A stretch of DNA of 38,029 bases from Anaerolineales bacterium (GCA_016928525.1 JAFGKO010000367.1:1-38029), one strand, 5' to 3'; positions 25,689 through 34,972 are shown, numbered from the stretch's first letter. Notes: generated from the letters alone by a model not told the origin. Numbers and translations: made by a program.

Positions 25689-26394
25689 GGGTGTAGGTGT
25701 TACGAAGTATTTTGGTGGGTTAGCCGCGGTTTCGGATGTTGACTTCCATGTCGATCAGGGTGAAATTGTGGGTCTGATTGGTCCTAATGGAGCCGGTAAA
25801 ACCACCTTGTTTGGTTTGATTTCTGCGGCGCTTGTTCCTAAACCCGGGTTGATCAGATTCAAGGGAGAAAATATCACTGGCCTGAGGCCCCATCAAATTT
25901 GCAGAAAGGGGTTGGCAAGGACATTCCAGTCGGTGAAGATCTTCCCCAACATGCCCGTGATTAGTAATGTCGCCTTGGGCGTGCATTTCGGAACCCCAGA
26001 GCGGGTTACGTCAGCGCAGGCTGCTGAGGAGGCTGCCAAGTTATTGGAATTTGTGGGTTTAGCGGCCACGGCTGCCATCCCGGCCAAGGACCTGACTCTG
26101 GTCAACCAGAAATTGCTTGAAGTCGCCAGGGCCTTAGCCACTAAACCAGAGGTCTTGTTGCTTGATGAAATCATGGCCGGATTGAATTCCACTGAAATAG
26201 CCCAGGCCATGGAACTGGTTTCAAAAATACGCGCCCAGGGCATAACCATTCTCATGATTGAGCACGTTATGAAGGCAATTATGAACATCTGTGACCGGAT
26301 CATGGTACTGCATCACGGTCAGAAGATCGCCGAGGGAACACCGCAGGAAATCGCCACGAGTGAGACTGTCATCAAGGTGTATTTAGGAGAGTAA
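25675..26394 (+). CDS. livG: ABC ATPase LivG-like
   Basis: A 239-residue ATPase with Walker A GPNGAGKTT (residues about 36-44), a Q-loop region TFQSVKIFPNMPV, and Walker B VLLLDEIMAGLN. The signature loop reads LTLVNQKLLEVARAL rather than the LSGGQ form, so the conserved glycine is replaced by asparagine; some members of the branched-chain subfamily share such variants. It overlaps livM and is followed after three bases by livF. Confidence 0.94.
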   Translation: MAILEGVGVTKYFGGLAAVSDVDFHVDQGEIVGLIGPNGAGKTTLFGLISAALVPKPGLIRFKGENITGLRPHQICRKGLARTFQSVKIFPNMPVISNVALGVHFGTPERVTSAQAAEEAAKLLEFVGLAATAAIPAKDLTLVNQKLLEVARALATKPEVLLLDEIMAGLNSTEIAQAMELVSKIRAQGITILMIEHVMKAIMNICDRIMVLHHGQKIAEGTPQEIATSETVIKVYLGE

Positions 26395-26397
26395 ATA

Positions 26398-27102
26398 ATG
26401 CTTGAAGTATGCAATGTGGAAGTCCGTTATGGGAAGGTTCAAGCTTTGTGGGATATCTGTTTGGAGGTCAATCAGGCCGAAATCGTTGCCCTGGTCGGCT
26501 CGAATGGAGCTGGAAAGACGACGCTGGTTAATACGATCTCTGGGTTGCTACGGCCAGCCTCGGGAAGCGTTGTCTTCCAAGGTGAACGGATCGATGATTT
26601 GCCGTCTCATGCAATTGTGGAGTTAGGTATATCGCATGTGCCCCAGGGAGGTAAGATTTTCCCCGATATGAACGTGCGCGAAAATTTAGAGATGGGTTCA
26701 TATCCTATTAATGCCTGGAAGCAACGAACTGGGACTTTCGAACAGGTCTACCAGTTATTCCCCAGATTACAAGAAAGGCGGAACCAACTGGCAAGGACAT
26801 TGAGTGGTGGCGAACATCAAATGTTAGCTATAGGGCGAGCTTTAATGTCAAAGCCAAAACTGTGCTTATTTGATGAACCTTCTTACGGTTTGGCCCCTTT
26901 ATTCGTTGTTGAAGTGTTCCGTATCATACAAAACTTGAGAGAGCAAGGTATTACCATTCTTCTAATCGAGCAGAATGTGCATCGCGCCCTGGAGATCGCC
27001 GACCGGGCCTATGTGCTGGAGAATGGCCGTATAGCCTTGCAGGGAGATTGTGATGAACTGCTCCAGAGCGATCATGTAAGAAGAGCCTATCTGGGGTTGT
27101 AG
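26398..27102 (+). CDS. livF: ABC ATPase LivF-like
   Basis: A 234-residue ATPase with Walker A GSNGAGKTT, a canonical signature LSGGEHQMLAIGRAL, Walker B LCLFDEPSYGLAP and an H-switch region LLIEQNV. It is the second ATPase of the importer. Because the LivG-like partner has an altered signature loop and this one is canonical, the two ATP sites may be unequal. The gene ends eight bases before the AGGAG region of the SDR gene. Confidence 0.94.
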   Translation: MLEVCNVEVRYGKVQALWDICLEVNQAEIVALVGSNGAGKTTLVNTISGLLRPASGSVVFQGERIDDLPSHAIVELGISHVPQGGKIFPDMNVRENLEMGSYPINAWKQRTGTFEQVYQLFPRLQERRNQLARTLSGGEHQMLAIGRALMSKPKLCLFDEPSYGLAPLFVVEVFRIIQNLREQGITILLIEQNVHRALEIADRAYVLENGRIALQGDCDELLQSDHVRRAYLGL

Positions 27103-27116
27103 CCCAGGAGTTGGAA

Positions 27117-27938
27117 ATGAAACTAGCTGGGAAAGTAGCTCTCATTACTGGAGCGGGTTCTGGGATAGGCGCTGCAATTGCTGAACGGTTCGTTACTGAC
27201 GGAGCGAGGATATGCATAACCGGCCGCCGCCAGGAGAAGCTCGACGAGCTGACCCAATCATTACCGGAAGGAACAGTGTTGACATGCGCCGGGGATGTGA
27301 CCAAGCTTGAAGACGCGAAGCGAATGGTTGAGACAGCGCTCAAATTCACCGGCAAACTCGATGTGTTGGTGAACAACGCAGCCATAGACTCTGGCGGTAC
27401 AACCGTCGTTGACATGGACCCTGATCTTTGGCACAGTGTACTCGATATAAACCTCACCGGTCCCATGTATCTTATGAAGGTGTCCATACCTCATATGGTT
27501 GAGGGCGGCGGCGGTTCTATCATAAACATTGCTTCACTGGGCGGGCTGCGTTGCCTGCCCGGCATGCCAGCCTATTGTTCATCGAAGGCGGGTCTCATCA
27601 TGCTAACCAAGCAGGTCGCCCTGGATTTCGGTCCAGCCAAGATCCGGTGTAATGTGGTCTGTCCAGGCGGTACAAGGACAGAGATGTTGGAAAAATCACT
27701 CGCTCCCCTCAAAGAAGTACTCGGGACAGACATAGAAGGTGTTTTCGAGCGCATATCTTCGATGATTCCCCTGAGACGGACTGCAAACCCCAGCGAGATC
27801 ACCGGCATTTGCAGTTACCTCGCCAGTGATGATTCCACGTTTATGACTGGATCTATTCTTCTGCTCGACGGAGGAGCAGCAATTGTCGATGTTTCCGGAG
27901 CCGCGCTTACCAATGCTGGCGTGAAGTGGGGCGTGTGA
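27117..27938 (+). CDS. Short-chain dehydrogenase/reductase
   Basis: A 273-residue classical SDR with the cofactor loop TGAGSGIG near residues 12-19, VNNAA, a catalytic Ser near NIASLGGL, and Y-C-S-S-K (Tyr-x3-Lys). The ATG at 27117 is chosen over the TTG at 27111 because AGGAG ends just before that TTG, giving proper spacing only for the ATG. It might oxidise a hydroxyl group on the imported substrate or a hydroxyacyl intermediate. Specific substrate unknown. Confidence 0.9.
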   Translation: MKLAGKVALITGAGSGIGAAIAERFVTDGARICITGRRQEKLDELTQSLPEGTVLTCAGDVTKLEDAKRMVETALKFTGKLDVLVNNAAIDSGGTTVVDMDPDLWHSVLDINLTGPMYLMKVSIPHMVEGGGGSIINIASLGGLRCLPGMPAYCSSKAGLIMLTKQVALDFGPAKIRCNVVCPGGTRTEMLEKSLAPLKEVLGTDIEGVFERISSMIPLRRTANPSEITGICSYLASDDSTFMTGSILLLDGGAAIVDVSGAALTNAGVKWGV

Positions 27939-27993
27939 GAAAGAATTTATAAAACATAAAATACTATCCATTATTCAAGAGAGGAACAGCGCA

Positions 27994-28782
27994 ATGCCAC
28001 AGGCAGAAGGTACAACGGATTATACATATGAGGATTATGCGTCGAAGTTAGCAGTAAATCGTCTTCCACAAACAGCTGCATTGGTAAATCAGACGATGAC
28101 AATCACACTCGACTCGGGGATATCCTTTGGGCTTGAATTCGCAGATCGAAACAAGGTCATCTGGCAAAGTGGCGACGAAGGCGATACAGACTGGTGCGAG
28201 GTGGTGGAAGTGGCGCCGCAAACCTATTTCATCGACATGACTTTTACCCACCAGCCTTGGCAGTCGCAGACCTTTATTGTTAACGTTCAAACGCGGCAAG
28301 TGCTCGCCGTCCGCACGATTATGCGCGAAGGCGATGTTGGCAAAGAACCCCGGGCGGTCCATGAGTTTTGGCCGGGTGTGCTGGGTGAAACAGTCACTCC
28401 ACCTGCGGGATGCAAACCGGGGCCAACGCGCGACCTCATCGGCTTGCGGGCACTCTATGATTATGGTCCAGAGCAGATTATGGAACATATCTACCTGAAT
28501 TCAGCGCGCTATGTCTGGCAGGGCATTATCGGGCCGCTGCGAGGTCAAGGCGATGTCGACATGTCTACTTTCTATAAATTCGACGATAATCAATATATTT
28601 TTGCCTTTCGTGAATTCGGTCTGCCCGTTTCCACCGTATTTTTCTATAACTGGGATCAGATGAGATTAACCGGCAAGTTCTTCGCCATTGGTGATGACGG
28701 AGTTATTGCCAATACGCCTGCCGGTGCTTTTATCATGAAGCTGTCGATGGCCTTTTATCCACTCGATATGCAGCCGATATAA
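27994..28782 (+). CDS. MoaF-like protein
   Basis: A 262-residue soluble protein made of two lipocalin-like halves. The second half carries EHIYLNSARYVWQGIIGPLRGQGDVD (about residues 168-193) and YKFDDNQYIFAFREFGLPVSTVFFYN, which recall the MoaF C-terminal domain (EHIYLN..., YxxW..., D-x-D patterns). The first half has LDSGISFGLEFADRNKVIW and TYFIDMTFTHQPWQSQTFIVN. MoaF was named in a molybdenum-cofactor gene set, but its biochemical role is unclear, and relatives are common in catabolic clusters, where ligand binding or isomerisation of a small molecule is possible. GAGAGG precedes the ATG. Assignment is by motif memory, without alignment. Confidence 0.7.
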   Translation: MPQAEGTTDYTYEDYASKLAVNRLPQTAALVNQTMTITLDSGISFGLEFADRNKVIWQSGDEGDTDWCEVVEVAPQTYFIDMTFTHQPWQSQTFIVNVQTRQVLAVRTIMREGDVGKEPRAVHEFWPGVLGETVTPPAGCKPGPTRDLIGLRALYDYGPEQIMEHIYLNSARYVWQGIIGPLRGQGDVDMSTFYKFDDNQYIFAFREFGLPVSTVFFYNWDQMRLTGKFFAIGDDGVIANTPAGAFIMKLSMAFYPLDMQPI

Positions 28783-28859
28783 GGCTTGACGATAGTAACA
28801 TGACAGCAAAAATCTTGAGTAATAATCGTTCTGAAAACCTAAATCGGAGGTAACTACAA

Positions 28860-29495
28860 ATGACAGACTACGATATCCTGAATGCAAAAGTGCAAGAATT
28901 GGCAAATAGAAAATGGGATGAGACGGCAATTAAAGCCAGAATCAAGAATCTATCTGAAAATGGAATCCCCAAAAAGGATCTTGACCCCCAGGAGTTGTTA
29001 GCTAATAAGGAAGAGATCCTCGACCGGGTGCAATTGCGAGCGGAGGAATATAATTTCATGCTCAAGAATTGCGCTCAGGGGACCGCGCTTGCGCTGATGG
29101 AAGAGTTTGGCCTGGGGAGTATGGAGATCATTAAGGCCCTGACGCCTTTTCCGGGCATCGGTGGCACTGGTGAGATTTGCGGGGGTATCACCGGGAGTCT
29201 GATTGCCTTTGGCCTTTTCTTTGGCAGCGATGACCGTCTGGATTATGAGGCTGTGAACAACACGATTGCGACGTCTCAGAAATTCATGGCCTTTTTTGAA
29301 GGAAAAATTGGTCACCTATATTGTGCTGACATTATCGAAAGGGTGATCTTGGGGCATCGCGTGAATCCCGGAGACAGCGAAGAAGCTATGTTCACATTTG
29401 CTAGTGAGAAAGGCTTTGAAAAGTGTGGCTTACCACCGGGGATCGGTGTTCGATTGGCTGCTGAATTTATCATCGATAGCATGCAGCCGCGTTAA
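28860..29495 (+). CDS. C_GCxxG_C_C family cysteine protein
   Basis: A 211-residue protein. Residues 1-65 are a charged helical extension. The family core follows, with NCAQGTALALMEEFGLG, then GEICGGITGSLIAFGLFFG, HLYCADI and KCGLPPGIGVRLAAEFI, matching the C...CG...G...C...C signature. Such proteins probably bind a redox cofactor or metal, but their role is undetermined. The usual GCAxxG is here CGGITG. It is the last gene before the TetR regulator, next to the MoaF-like gene. GGAGG lies nine bases before the ATG. Confidence 0.78.
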   Translation: MTDYDILNAKVQELANRKWDETAIKARIKNLSENGIPKKDLDPQELLANKEEILDRVQLRAEEYNFMLKNCAQGTALALMEEFGLGSMEIIKALTPFPGIGGTGEICGGITGSLIAFGLFFGSDDRLDYEAVNNTIATSQKFMAFFEGKIGHLYCADIIERVILGHRVNPGDSEEAMFTFASEKGFEKCGLPPGIGVRLAAEFIIDSMQPR

Positions 29496-29563
29496 TATCC
29501 CTCCTTGTTTCTAGTGTCCACTTTGTTGTGGAATTTATTAGTATTTGTGCTGGCAAACAAAGC

Positions 29564-29592
29564 TTTACACTATTTCATCTTCATACTAGATA
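29564..29592 (+). promoter_or_regulatory. Candidate promoter of the TetR gene
   Basis: TTTACA at 29564-29569 and TAGATA at 29587-29592 are 17 bases apart. A near match to the operator half of the island promoter, TGACTGTGTTCA at 29609-29620, lies just downstream (one mismatch in the TGAA arm). This would allow autoregulation; weak call. Confidence 0.4.
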
Positions 29593-29665
29593 TACGCCTG
29601 GCATTCCTTGACTGTGTTCAATGATCTGAAACCAAGCAATAATGTATTATCAAGTCGGAGAAAAT

Positions 29666-30253
29666 ATGGAGAACCAAACAAATACAAATCGAAAAGAACA
29701 GGCCGAGGAGACCAAGAACCGTATTTATACCTCCGCAATCGAACTTATGGAGGAAAAGGGATTTGGGAATTTCACCATCGCAGACATCAGCAAGAAAGCA
29801 GGGGTTTCTGTAGGAGCTTTTTATCATTACTTCGATTCAAAAAACGACATTCTTGCTGAGATTTTCTACCGGGCAGACGTATACTTTTCCACTCACGTAG
29901 TCAACTCGCTTAGTAAGAGGTGCATCCCTGAACAGATTGTCGAATATTTTGACTATTATGCCAAATTCAACGTTGCCAGCGGAGTGGAAACAACACAACA
30001 GCTCTTCAATCCAAAGATCAAATTCTTCATCGAGGAAGGGCGGCCAATGCTGGAAATTCTGGAGGATTTAATCCGCAAAGGCCAGGAGAAAAATGAAATC
30101 CGCGGGGATGTAGATGCAAAGGAATTGGTAAGGTACTTGCTTGTTATGGCGCGTGGCGTTGTCTTTGAGTGGAGTCTGTATGATGGAAATTATGATCTGG
30201 AAGCCAGGATGCACAAGTATATGGAGAATCTGGTCTCAACCATCAAAGCGTAA
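29666..30253 (+). CDS. TetR-family transcriptional regulator
   Basis: A 195-residue regulator. The N-terminal helix-turn-helix is clear: RIYTSAIELMEEKGFGNFTIADISKKAGVSVGAFYHYFDSKNDIL (about residues 16-60). The C-terminal all-helical domain would bind an effector such as an acyl-CoA or the substrate. The ATG at 29666 with GGAG six bases upstream is preferred over the ATG at 29642. It sits between the two halves of the catabolic island and is the only regulator in the window, so it probably controls the tandem palindromes at 12452-12478. Confidence 0.92.
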   Translation: MENQTNTNRKEQAEETKNRIYTSAIELMEEKGFGNFTIADISKKAGVSVGAFYHYFDSKNDILAEIFYRADVYFSTHVVNSLSKRCIPEQIVEYFDYYAKFNVASGVETTQQLFNPKIKFFIEEGRPMLEILEDLIRKGQEKNEIRGDVDAKELVRYLLVMARGVVFEWSLYDGNYDLEARMHKYMENLVSTIKA

Positions 30254-30330
30254 AGGTGTAAGTCGTCTTAGAAGACACCTCATGATCCAACTGCAATGGA
30301 GACATTTAGAGATAGAAAGGGCTGAATATC

Positions 30331-31665
30331 GTGGCAGAAGACACCTGGAAGGACTATAAGGAGAAGAAATTTTCCAAGCCGTTGCCGTTGAAAGGCATCC
30401 GAGTGCTGGAAGTATGCACTCTTGTGCTGGGCCCATCAGGACCGGGTATCTTGTCGAGAATGGGTGCCGAGGTTATCAAGTGTGAAATGCCACCCCTGGG
30501 GGATACGTTACGTAGCCTGGTACCCTTTGGCTATTTCTTCAGGGAGCAAAGTACGTCATTCATACGGCCTAACCCTAATAAGTATTGGCTGGGCCTGGAT
30601 TTGCATACGCCTGAAGGTCAAAAGGTATTTCGAGAACTCGCAGCCAAGGCCGACATTATTGAAGAGAATCAGAGACCGGGGGTAATGGAACGATGGAATG
30701 TTGGCTATCGACAGATCAAAGAGATCAACCCGGGCATTATCTATATCTCCAAGACCGGTTTTGGACAGTGGGGCCAGTATGCTGAGGAGAATAGACCCAG
30801 CAACGACGGTGCGGCGCAGGGAATGTCCGGACATGCCTGGATGTCGAGTTTCCCCGGACAGCGACCCCTTAAGAGCCGCTTATATATCTGTGACAGCTAT
30901 GGCGCATTGATGGGTGAAGTAGCCGTTTTGGCTGCCCTCCATTATCGGGACAGGACCGGGAAGGGGCAGTTCATCGAGCTGTCGCAGAGCGAGAGCATCA
31001 TGCGGACCATGTCTTGGATCTGGCCCTACCAGCACATCACCGGTAAAGGAGCCATGCCAGCAGGCAACAGGGATGTATCGATATGCCCTGCCGACACGTT
31101 CCGCTGTGCGGATGACACGTTTTTAGCGTTGGCCGCGCCGAGGCCAGAGGAGTTCAGGGGTCTGTGTATCGCGATGGACAGGCCAGAACTGGCTGACGAC
31201 CCCAGATTCGAAGACCACCTGACTCGACTGCGGGAGGAGAATGCCATCGAGATTCTCAGAATCATAGCCGGATGGGTGAGAACCAAGACCCCTGAGGAGG
31301 TCGAGGACCTGGCTGAAAAGTACGGCTTTGCCGCATCTCGCCTATACTCGATCAAAGATGTCGTGGAGAATCGGCATTTCCGGGAGCGCGGCTTTGTGAC
31401 GGAGGTTGATGACCCTCTCCTCGGCCAGTTCCTGGATTATGAATTCCCGGTAATGATGTCCAAGACCTCACCGAGGGTTAGCTGGACGATCAGGCCTGTG
31501 GGATTCGACAACGAATATATAATGACACATCGTTTGGGCAAGAGTGAAGAAGAGATCAGGCAGTTGTACAATTGTGGCGCCCTGGGCAAATGGGCGGATG
31601 TGCGCGGTCGCCGACCGTCTTCTGATTGGGACGGCAAGACCGGGTTGATCATGACAAGGGATTGA
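30331..31665 (+). CDS. Family III CoA-transferase (CaiB-like), catalytic member
   Basis: A 444-residue CoA-transferase of the CaiB/formyl-CoA transferase family, which moves CoA between carboxylic acids through aspartyl anhydride and thioester intermediates. The catalytic Asp is Asp188 in LYICDSYGALMGEVAVLAAL. The fold markers VLEVCTLVLGPSGPGILSRMGAEVIKCE and RPGVMERWNVGYRQIKEINPGIIYIS are present. Start GTG at 30331 with GAAAGG ten bases upstream. It is followed 40 bases later by a second member that lacks the Asp. Arginine codons include many AGA/AGG. Confidence 0.93.
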   Translation: MAEDTWKDYKEKKFSKPLPLKGIRVLEVCTLVLGPSGPGILSRMGAEVIKCEMPPLGDTLRSLVPFGYFFREQSTSFIRPNPNKYWLGLDLHTPEGQKVFRELAAKADIIEENQRPGVMERWNVGYRQIKEINPGIIYISKTGFGQWGQYAEENRPSNDGAAQGMSGHAWMSSFPGQRPLKSRLYICDSYGALMGEVAVLAALHYRDRTGKGQFIELSQSESIMRTMSWIWPYQHITGKGAMPAGNRDVSICPADTFRCADDTFLALAAPRPEEFRGLCIAMDRPELADDPRFEDHLTRLREENAIEILRIIAGWVRTKTPEEVEDLAEKYGFAASRLYSIKDVVENRHFRERGFVTEVDDPLLGQFLDYEFPVMMSKTSPRVSWTIRPVGFDNEYIMTHRLGKSEEEIRQLYNCGALGKWADVRGRRPSSDWDGKTGLIMTRD

Positions 31666-31705
31666 ATCCGACGCACCTAGGCTACATCAAAGAAAGGTTA
31701 CTGCG

Positions 31706-33046
31706 ATGACAGAGATGGAAGAACAAGCTTGGGCCGATTGGATAAGGGAACGAGATGACCCGCAGATTGCGCGGGCCAGGCCTGAAGCCCTGGACGATAT
31801 CACCATTTTGGACTTGAGCTACAACAGCTATGCAGGATGTTACTGCTCTTCGATGTTGGCCGAGTTTGGCGCAGAGGTCTTGAGAGTAGAACCTTCGGAG
31901 GGGGATTTCATTAGAAAGTGTACCCCCTACGGGATACTGCATAGAGGCGAGGGTCTTAATTACCTGAGTGAGGGTAGAAACAAGTTCCATATTACTCTGA
32001 ACCTGGAAAAGTCAGAAGCCAGAGAGATGCTCAAGGGTCTGGTGACTCAAGTAGATGTGCTGATCGAGACCTATAGACCGGGGATCATGGATGATTGGGG
32101 GCTGGGCTACGAGGCGTTGAAGGAGATCAATCCCAGGCTGATTTTCGCCTCTATCACGACGCATGGCCAGTTCGGGCCTATGTGCCATGACTGGATGCCG
32201 GACTACGACAACATCATCCAGGCCAGATCGGCAAACCAGTATGACTCGGGCGAAATGCTGCCGGAGGGCATGTCCTACGATGAACGCCCCTGGGCGGTTC
32301 CTACCAAGGCTGGTCCTTGGATAGGTTCGGCCCAGGCGGGAACTTCCATGGCAGTGGGTATTCTGGCCGCCCTGCATTGGAGGGAAATGACCGGAGAAGG
32401 ACAGGCGCTGGATGTTGCCTCGGCTGAATCTTACGCCTCTATGGAGGACTGGGCAGCGGTGTGGTATCAGGGGGCAGGAGTCGTTAATGAGCGTTTTGGC
32501 AGCCTGAATACGGGTGGTTGGTTATATTGTTTCGCGCCGACTAAAGACGGTGCTGTCTTTCTAGGTGGTTTGAGATTGGAGATGTGGCAGGCATTTGCTG
32601 ACATGGTGGGGAAATGGGATGAGTGGGGTGCTGCGAGTTGGAAGGACCTGGCTTCGTTTTCGGCAAAAGAAGAGCAGTTGAAATGGGCGGAACTGGTATT
32701 TGCAGAAACACGCAAATACACCAACGAGGAATTGGTCGACATGTCGTTGGAATACACCAAAAAAGGTCGTTTGGCCCCCATCACCCCGGTTGTAGCGCCC
32801 GTTTGTTCCCCAGAGGAGACCATGAACGATGCGAACTGGTTGGAGCGAGGGATTTTCACTCCAGTTAGTGACCCTGTCTATGGTGAGCTCGTCGTCGCTC
32901 AGTCACAGTACAAAATGACAGAGACACCCATAAGGACGAAGTGGGTGTGCCGGCCAGTCGGCTACGATAATGAGCATATTTACCTTAAGTACTTGGGACT
33001 TGGACCGCGAAGGCTTAAGGAATTGAAAAAGGTTGACATAATCTAG
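31706..33046 (+). CDS. Family III CoA-transferase (CaiB-like), Asp-lacking member
   Basis: A 446-residue protein with the family markers ILDLSYNSYAGCYCSSMLAEFGAEVLRVE, RPGIMDDWGLGYEALKEINPRLIFASI and GILAALHWREMTGEGQ. At the position of the catalytic Asp the sequence reads GPWIGSAQAGTSMAVGILAAL, placing Ser208 there. It therefore probably serves as the non-catalytic or substrate-binding partner of the preceding protein; heterodimers of two related subunits are known in this family (for example BbsEF and SmtAB). By hand count 14 of its 23 arginine codons are AGA or AGG, against 4 of 24 in mnmA, which suggests a different origin. Confidence 0.9.
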   Translation: MTEMEEQAWADWIRERDDPQIARARPEALDDITILDLSYNSYAGCYCSSMLAEFGAEVLRVEPSEGDFIRKCTPYGILHRGEGLNYLSEGRNKFHITLNLEKSEAREMLKGLVTQVDVLIETYRPGIMDDWGLGYEALKEINPRLIFASITTHGQFGPMCHDWMPDYDNIIQARSANQYDSGEMLPEGMSYDERPWAVPTKAGPWIGSAQAGTSMAVGILAALHWREMTGEGQALDVASAESYASMEDWAAVWYQGAGVVNERFGSLNTGGWLYCFAPTKDGAVFLGGLRLEMWQAFADMVGKWDEWGAASWKDLASFSAKEEQLKWAELVFAETRKYTNEELVDMSLEYTKKGRLAPITPVVAPVCSPEETMNDANWLERGIFTPVSDPVYGELVVAQSQYKMTETPIRTKWVCRPVGYDNEHIYLKYLGLGPRRLKELKKVDII

Positions 33047-33083
33047 TAGCTATTTCTTAGAAACAATCAAAAGGAGACCGAAG

Positions 33084-34961
33084 ATGTATTCTGGAGGCTA
33101 TACTGGTAGGATACTCCGCATCAATCTCAGTAATAAGACAACAAGAGAAGAACCGCTATCGGAGGAAATGGCACGGGATTTCATCGGTGGAGCAGGCTTT
33201 GGCATAAAGTACCTTTTCGATGAGGTGAAGCCGGGTACAGATCCCCTTGGACCCGACAACAAACTCATTTTCGCTCCGGGACCTTTCACGGGATCTGGCG
33301 TCCCTTCTGCAAGTCGGATGGCTGTGACCGGTAAGTCGCCTCTCACCGGCGCTGTGGGCATGGCCCTGTCAGGAGGGGAATTCCCCGCTGAGATGAAGTT
33401 CGCCGGGTGGGATGGGATTATCATAGAAGGAAAAGCGGACAAACCGACATATGTCGCAATAAAGGGAAAGAATGTGCGGTTCCACGATGCAAGTCATTGC
33501 TGGGGAACTCTCACCTTCGACTGCCAGCAAATTATCAAAAAAGATTTGGGCGACCAGAACGTACGGGTCTGCTGCATTGGCCCCGCGGGAGAGCACCTGA
33601 GCAGGATCGCTAGCCTCATCAACGAACGCAGGGCCGTTGGTCGTAAAGGCCTCGGAGCCGTCATGGGATCGAAAAACTTGAAAGCGATTGCGATTCGTGG
33701 AACTGATTCGGTGGCTATCGCTTCGAAGGAGAAATACAAGACAGCTCGTTCTGCACTGCTTAAAGCTTTTAAGGAAAGTCCCGTGCTCTATTCGGAGTTC
33801 TCTCATCATGGCACACCCATGGTCACTGATCTTACTGGCGCTATGGGCGTCCTTCCGGCAAAGAACTGGTCCGCAACGGGCGAGTTCGTTCCTGTCGAAG
33901 GGATCGGCCGGGATGCGCAGGCCAGCCGGAAGATTGGCAGGGAACATTGCCACGACTGCCCCGTCGGCTGTAGCCAGTTGAAAGTAGCCAAAGAAGGTGA
34001 ATACGCCGGTATCCTCAGCGAGGGTCCCGACTTCGAAACAGTTTATTCCTTTGGGAGTGGGGTCGGTATAGATAAAGTCGATCCCATAATTGCTGCCGAC
34101 CGGCTTGCTGACGAATTGGGCATGGATACCATCTCTGCTGGCGTAACTATTTCATTCGCCATGGAGCTCTTCGAGAAGGGTATTTTAACCCTCGACGAGA
34201 CGGATGGCATCGATCTGCGTTTCGGCAACGATGAAGCCATGATTAAGGTTTTACGAAAGATGGCTTATCGTGATGGGGTGTTAGGCGATCTGCTAGCCGA
34301 TGGCAGCCTTGCCGCAGCGAAGAGGATTGGAAAGGGAGCGGAGAAATATGCCATACAAATCAAGGGGCTCGAGCTTCCCGGCTACGATGTACGAGCGCTG
34401 AAGGCCCACGGTCTCGGCTTTGCCACCTCTTATACGGGAGCTGATCACTGCAGGGGCTATGCCTTCCAGGAGGTCTTTGGGGTTCCCATCCCCTGGGAAG
34501 TAGACCGCCTCGCCATTGAAGGCAAAGGGAAGCTCATAATCTGGAACCAGGATGTCCGAACAGCTACCCTGGATTGCGCCCCGATGTGCGCTTTCCTGCT
34601 CGACATGGCTGTCCCCGCTACTGCCTGCCAGAACACGGCCAGCCTGATGGAGGCGGTCACTGGCTTAAGCTTCACCCCAGAAGAGGTACTGGAAGTGGGT
34701 GAACGGGTCAACAATCTTGCTAAAGCTTTTAATGTGCGAGAAGGTTTCACCCGCGCCGACGACACCTTGCCCGAGAGGCTGATGACCGAACCCCTGAAGG
34801 CTGGCGCTTCCAAGGGACAGCTGATCAGCAGAGAAGACTTGGATACGATGCTGGATGAGTACTACTCATTGCGAGGCTGGGATGTGAAAACAGGGACGCC
34901 AACTCGGGAAAAACTGACCGCTTTGCGATTGGCATACGTTGCGGATGCGCTGGGGGTATAG
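33084..34961 (+). CDS. Aldehyde:ferredoxin oxidoreductase, second of two
   Basis: A 625-residue AOR-family enzyme. It begins MYSGGYTGRILRINLSNKTTREEPL, the usual start of this family, then DPLGPDNKLIFAPGPFTG and SRMAVTGKSPLTG. The cluster ligands are Cys289, Cys292 and Cys296, with Cys498 or Cys502 as the fourth. GAGDPC-type differences from the first AOR are numerous, and it is 52 residues longer, so the two are distinct paralogues, not a recent copy. It is followed after 11 bases by its own MoaD-like gene. GGAG precedes the ATG. It probably acts on a different aldehyde or in reverse on an acid. Confidence 0.95.
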   Translation: MYSGGYTGRILRINLSNKTTREEPLSEEMARDFIGGAGFGIKYLFDEVKPGTDPLGPDNKLIFAPGPFTGSGVPSASRMAVTGKSPLTGAVGMALSGGEFPAEMKFAGWDGIIIEGKADKPTYVAIKGKNVRFHDASHCWGTLTFDCQQIIKKDLGDQNVRVCCIGPAGEHLSRIASLINERRAVGRKGLGAVMGSKNLKAIAIRGTDSVAIASKEKYKTARSALLKAFKESPVLYSEFSHHGTPMVTDLTGAMGVLPAKNWSATGEFVPVEGIGRDAQASRKIGREHCHDCPVGCSQLKVAKEGEYAGILSEGPDFETVYSFGSGVGIDKVDPIIAADRLADELGMDTISAGVTISFAMELFEKGILTLDETDGIDLRFGNDEAMIKVLRKMAYRDGVLGDLLADGSLAAAKRIGKGAEKYAIQIKGLELPGYDVRALKAHGLGFATSYTGADHCRGYAFQEVFGVPIPWEVDRLAIEGKGKLIIWNQDVRTATLDCAPMCAFLLDMAVPATACQNTASLMEAVTGLSFTPEEVLEVGERVNNLAKAFNVREGFTRADDTLPERLMTEPLKAGASKGQLISREDLDTMLDEYYSLRGWDVKTGTPTREKLTALRLAYVADALGV

Positions 34962-34972
34962 GTTAGCACGAG

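Noticed and set aside
30254..30280. AGGTGT...ACACCT inverted repeat after the TetR gene as terminator or operator
   Set aside because: Short six-base arms with overlapping smaller palindrome GTCTT-AG-AAGAC, no T-run, and no similarity to the tandem operator.
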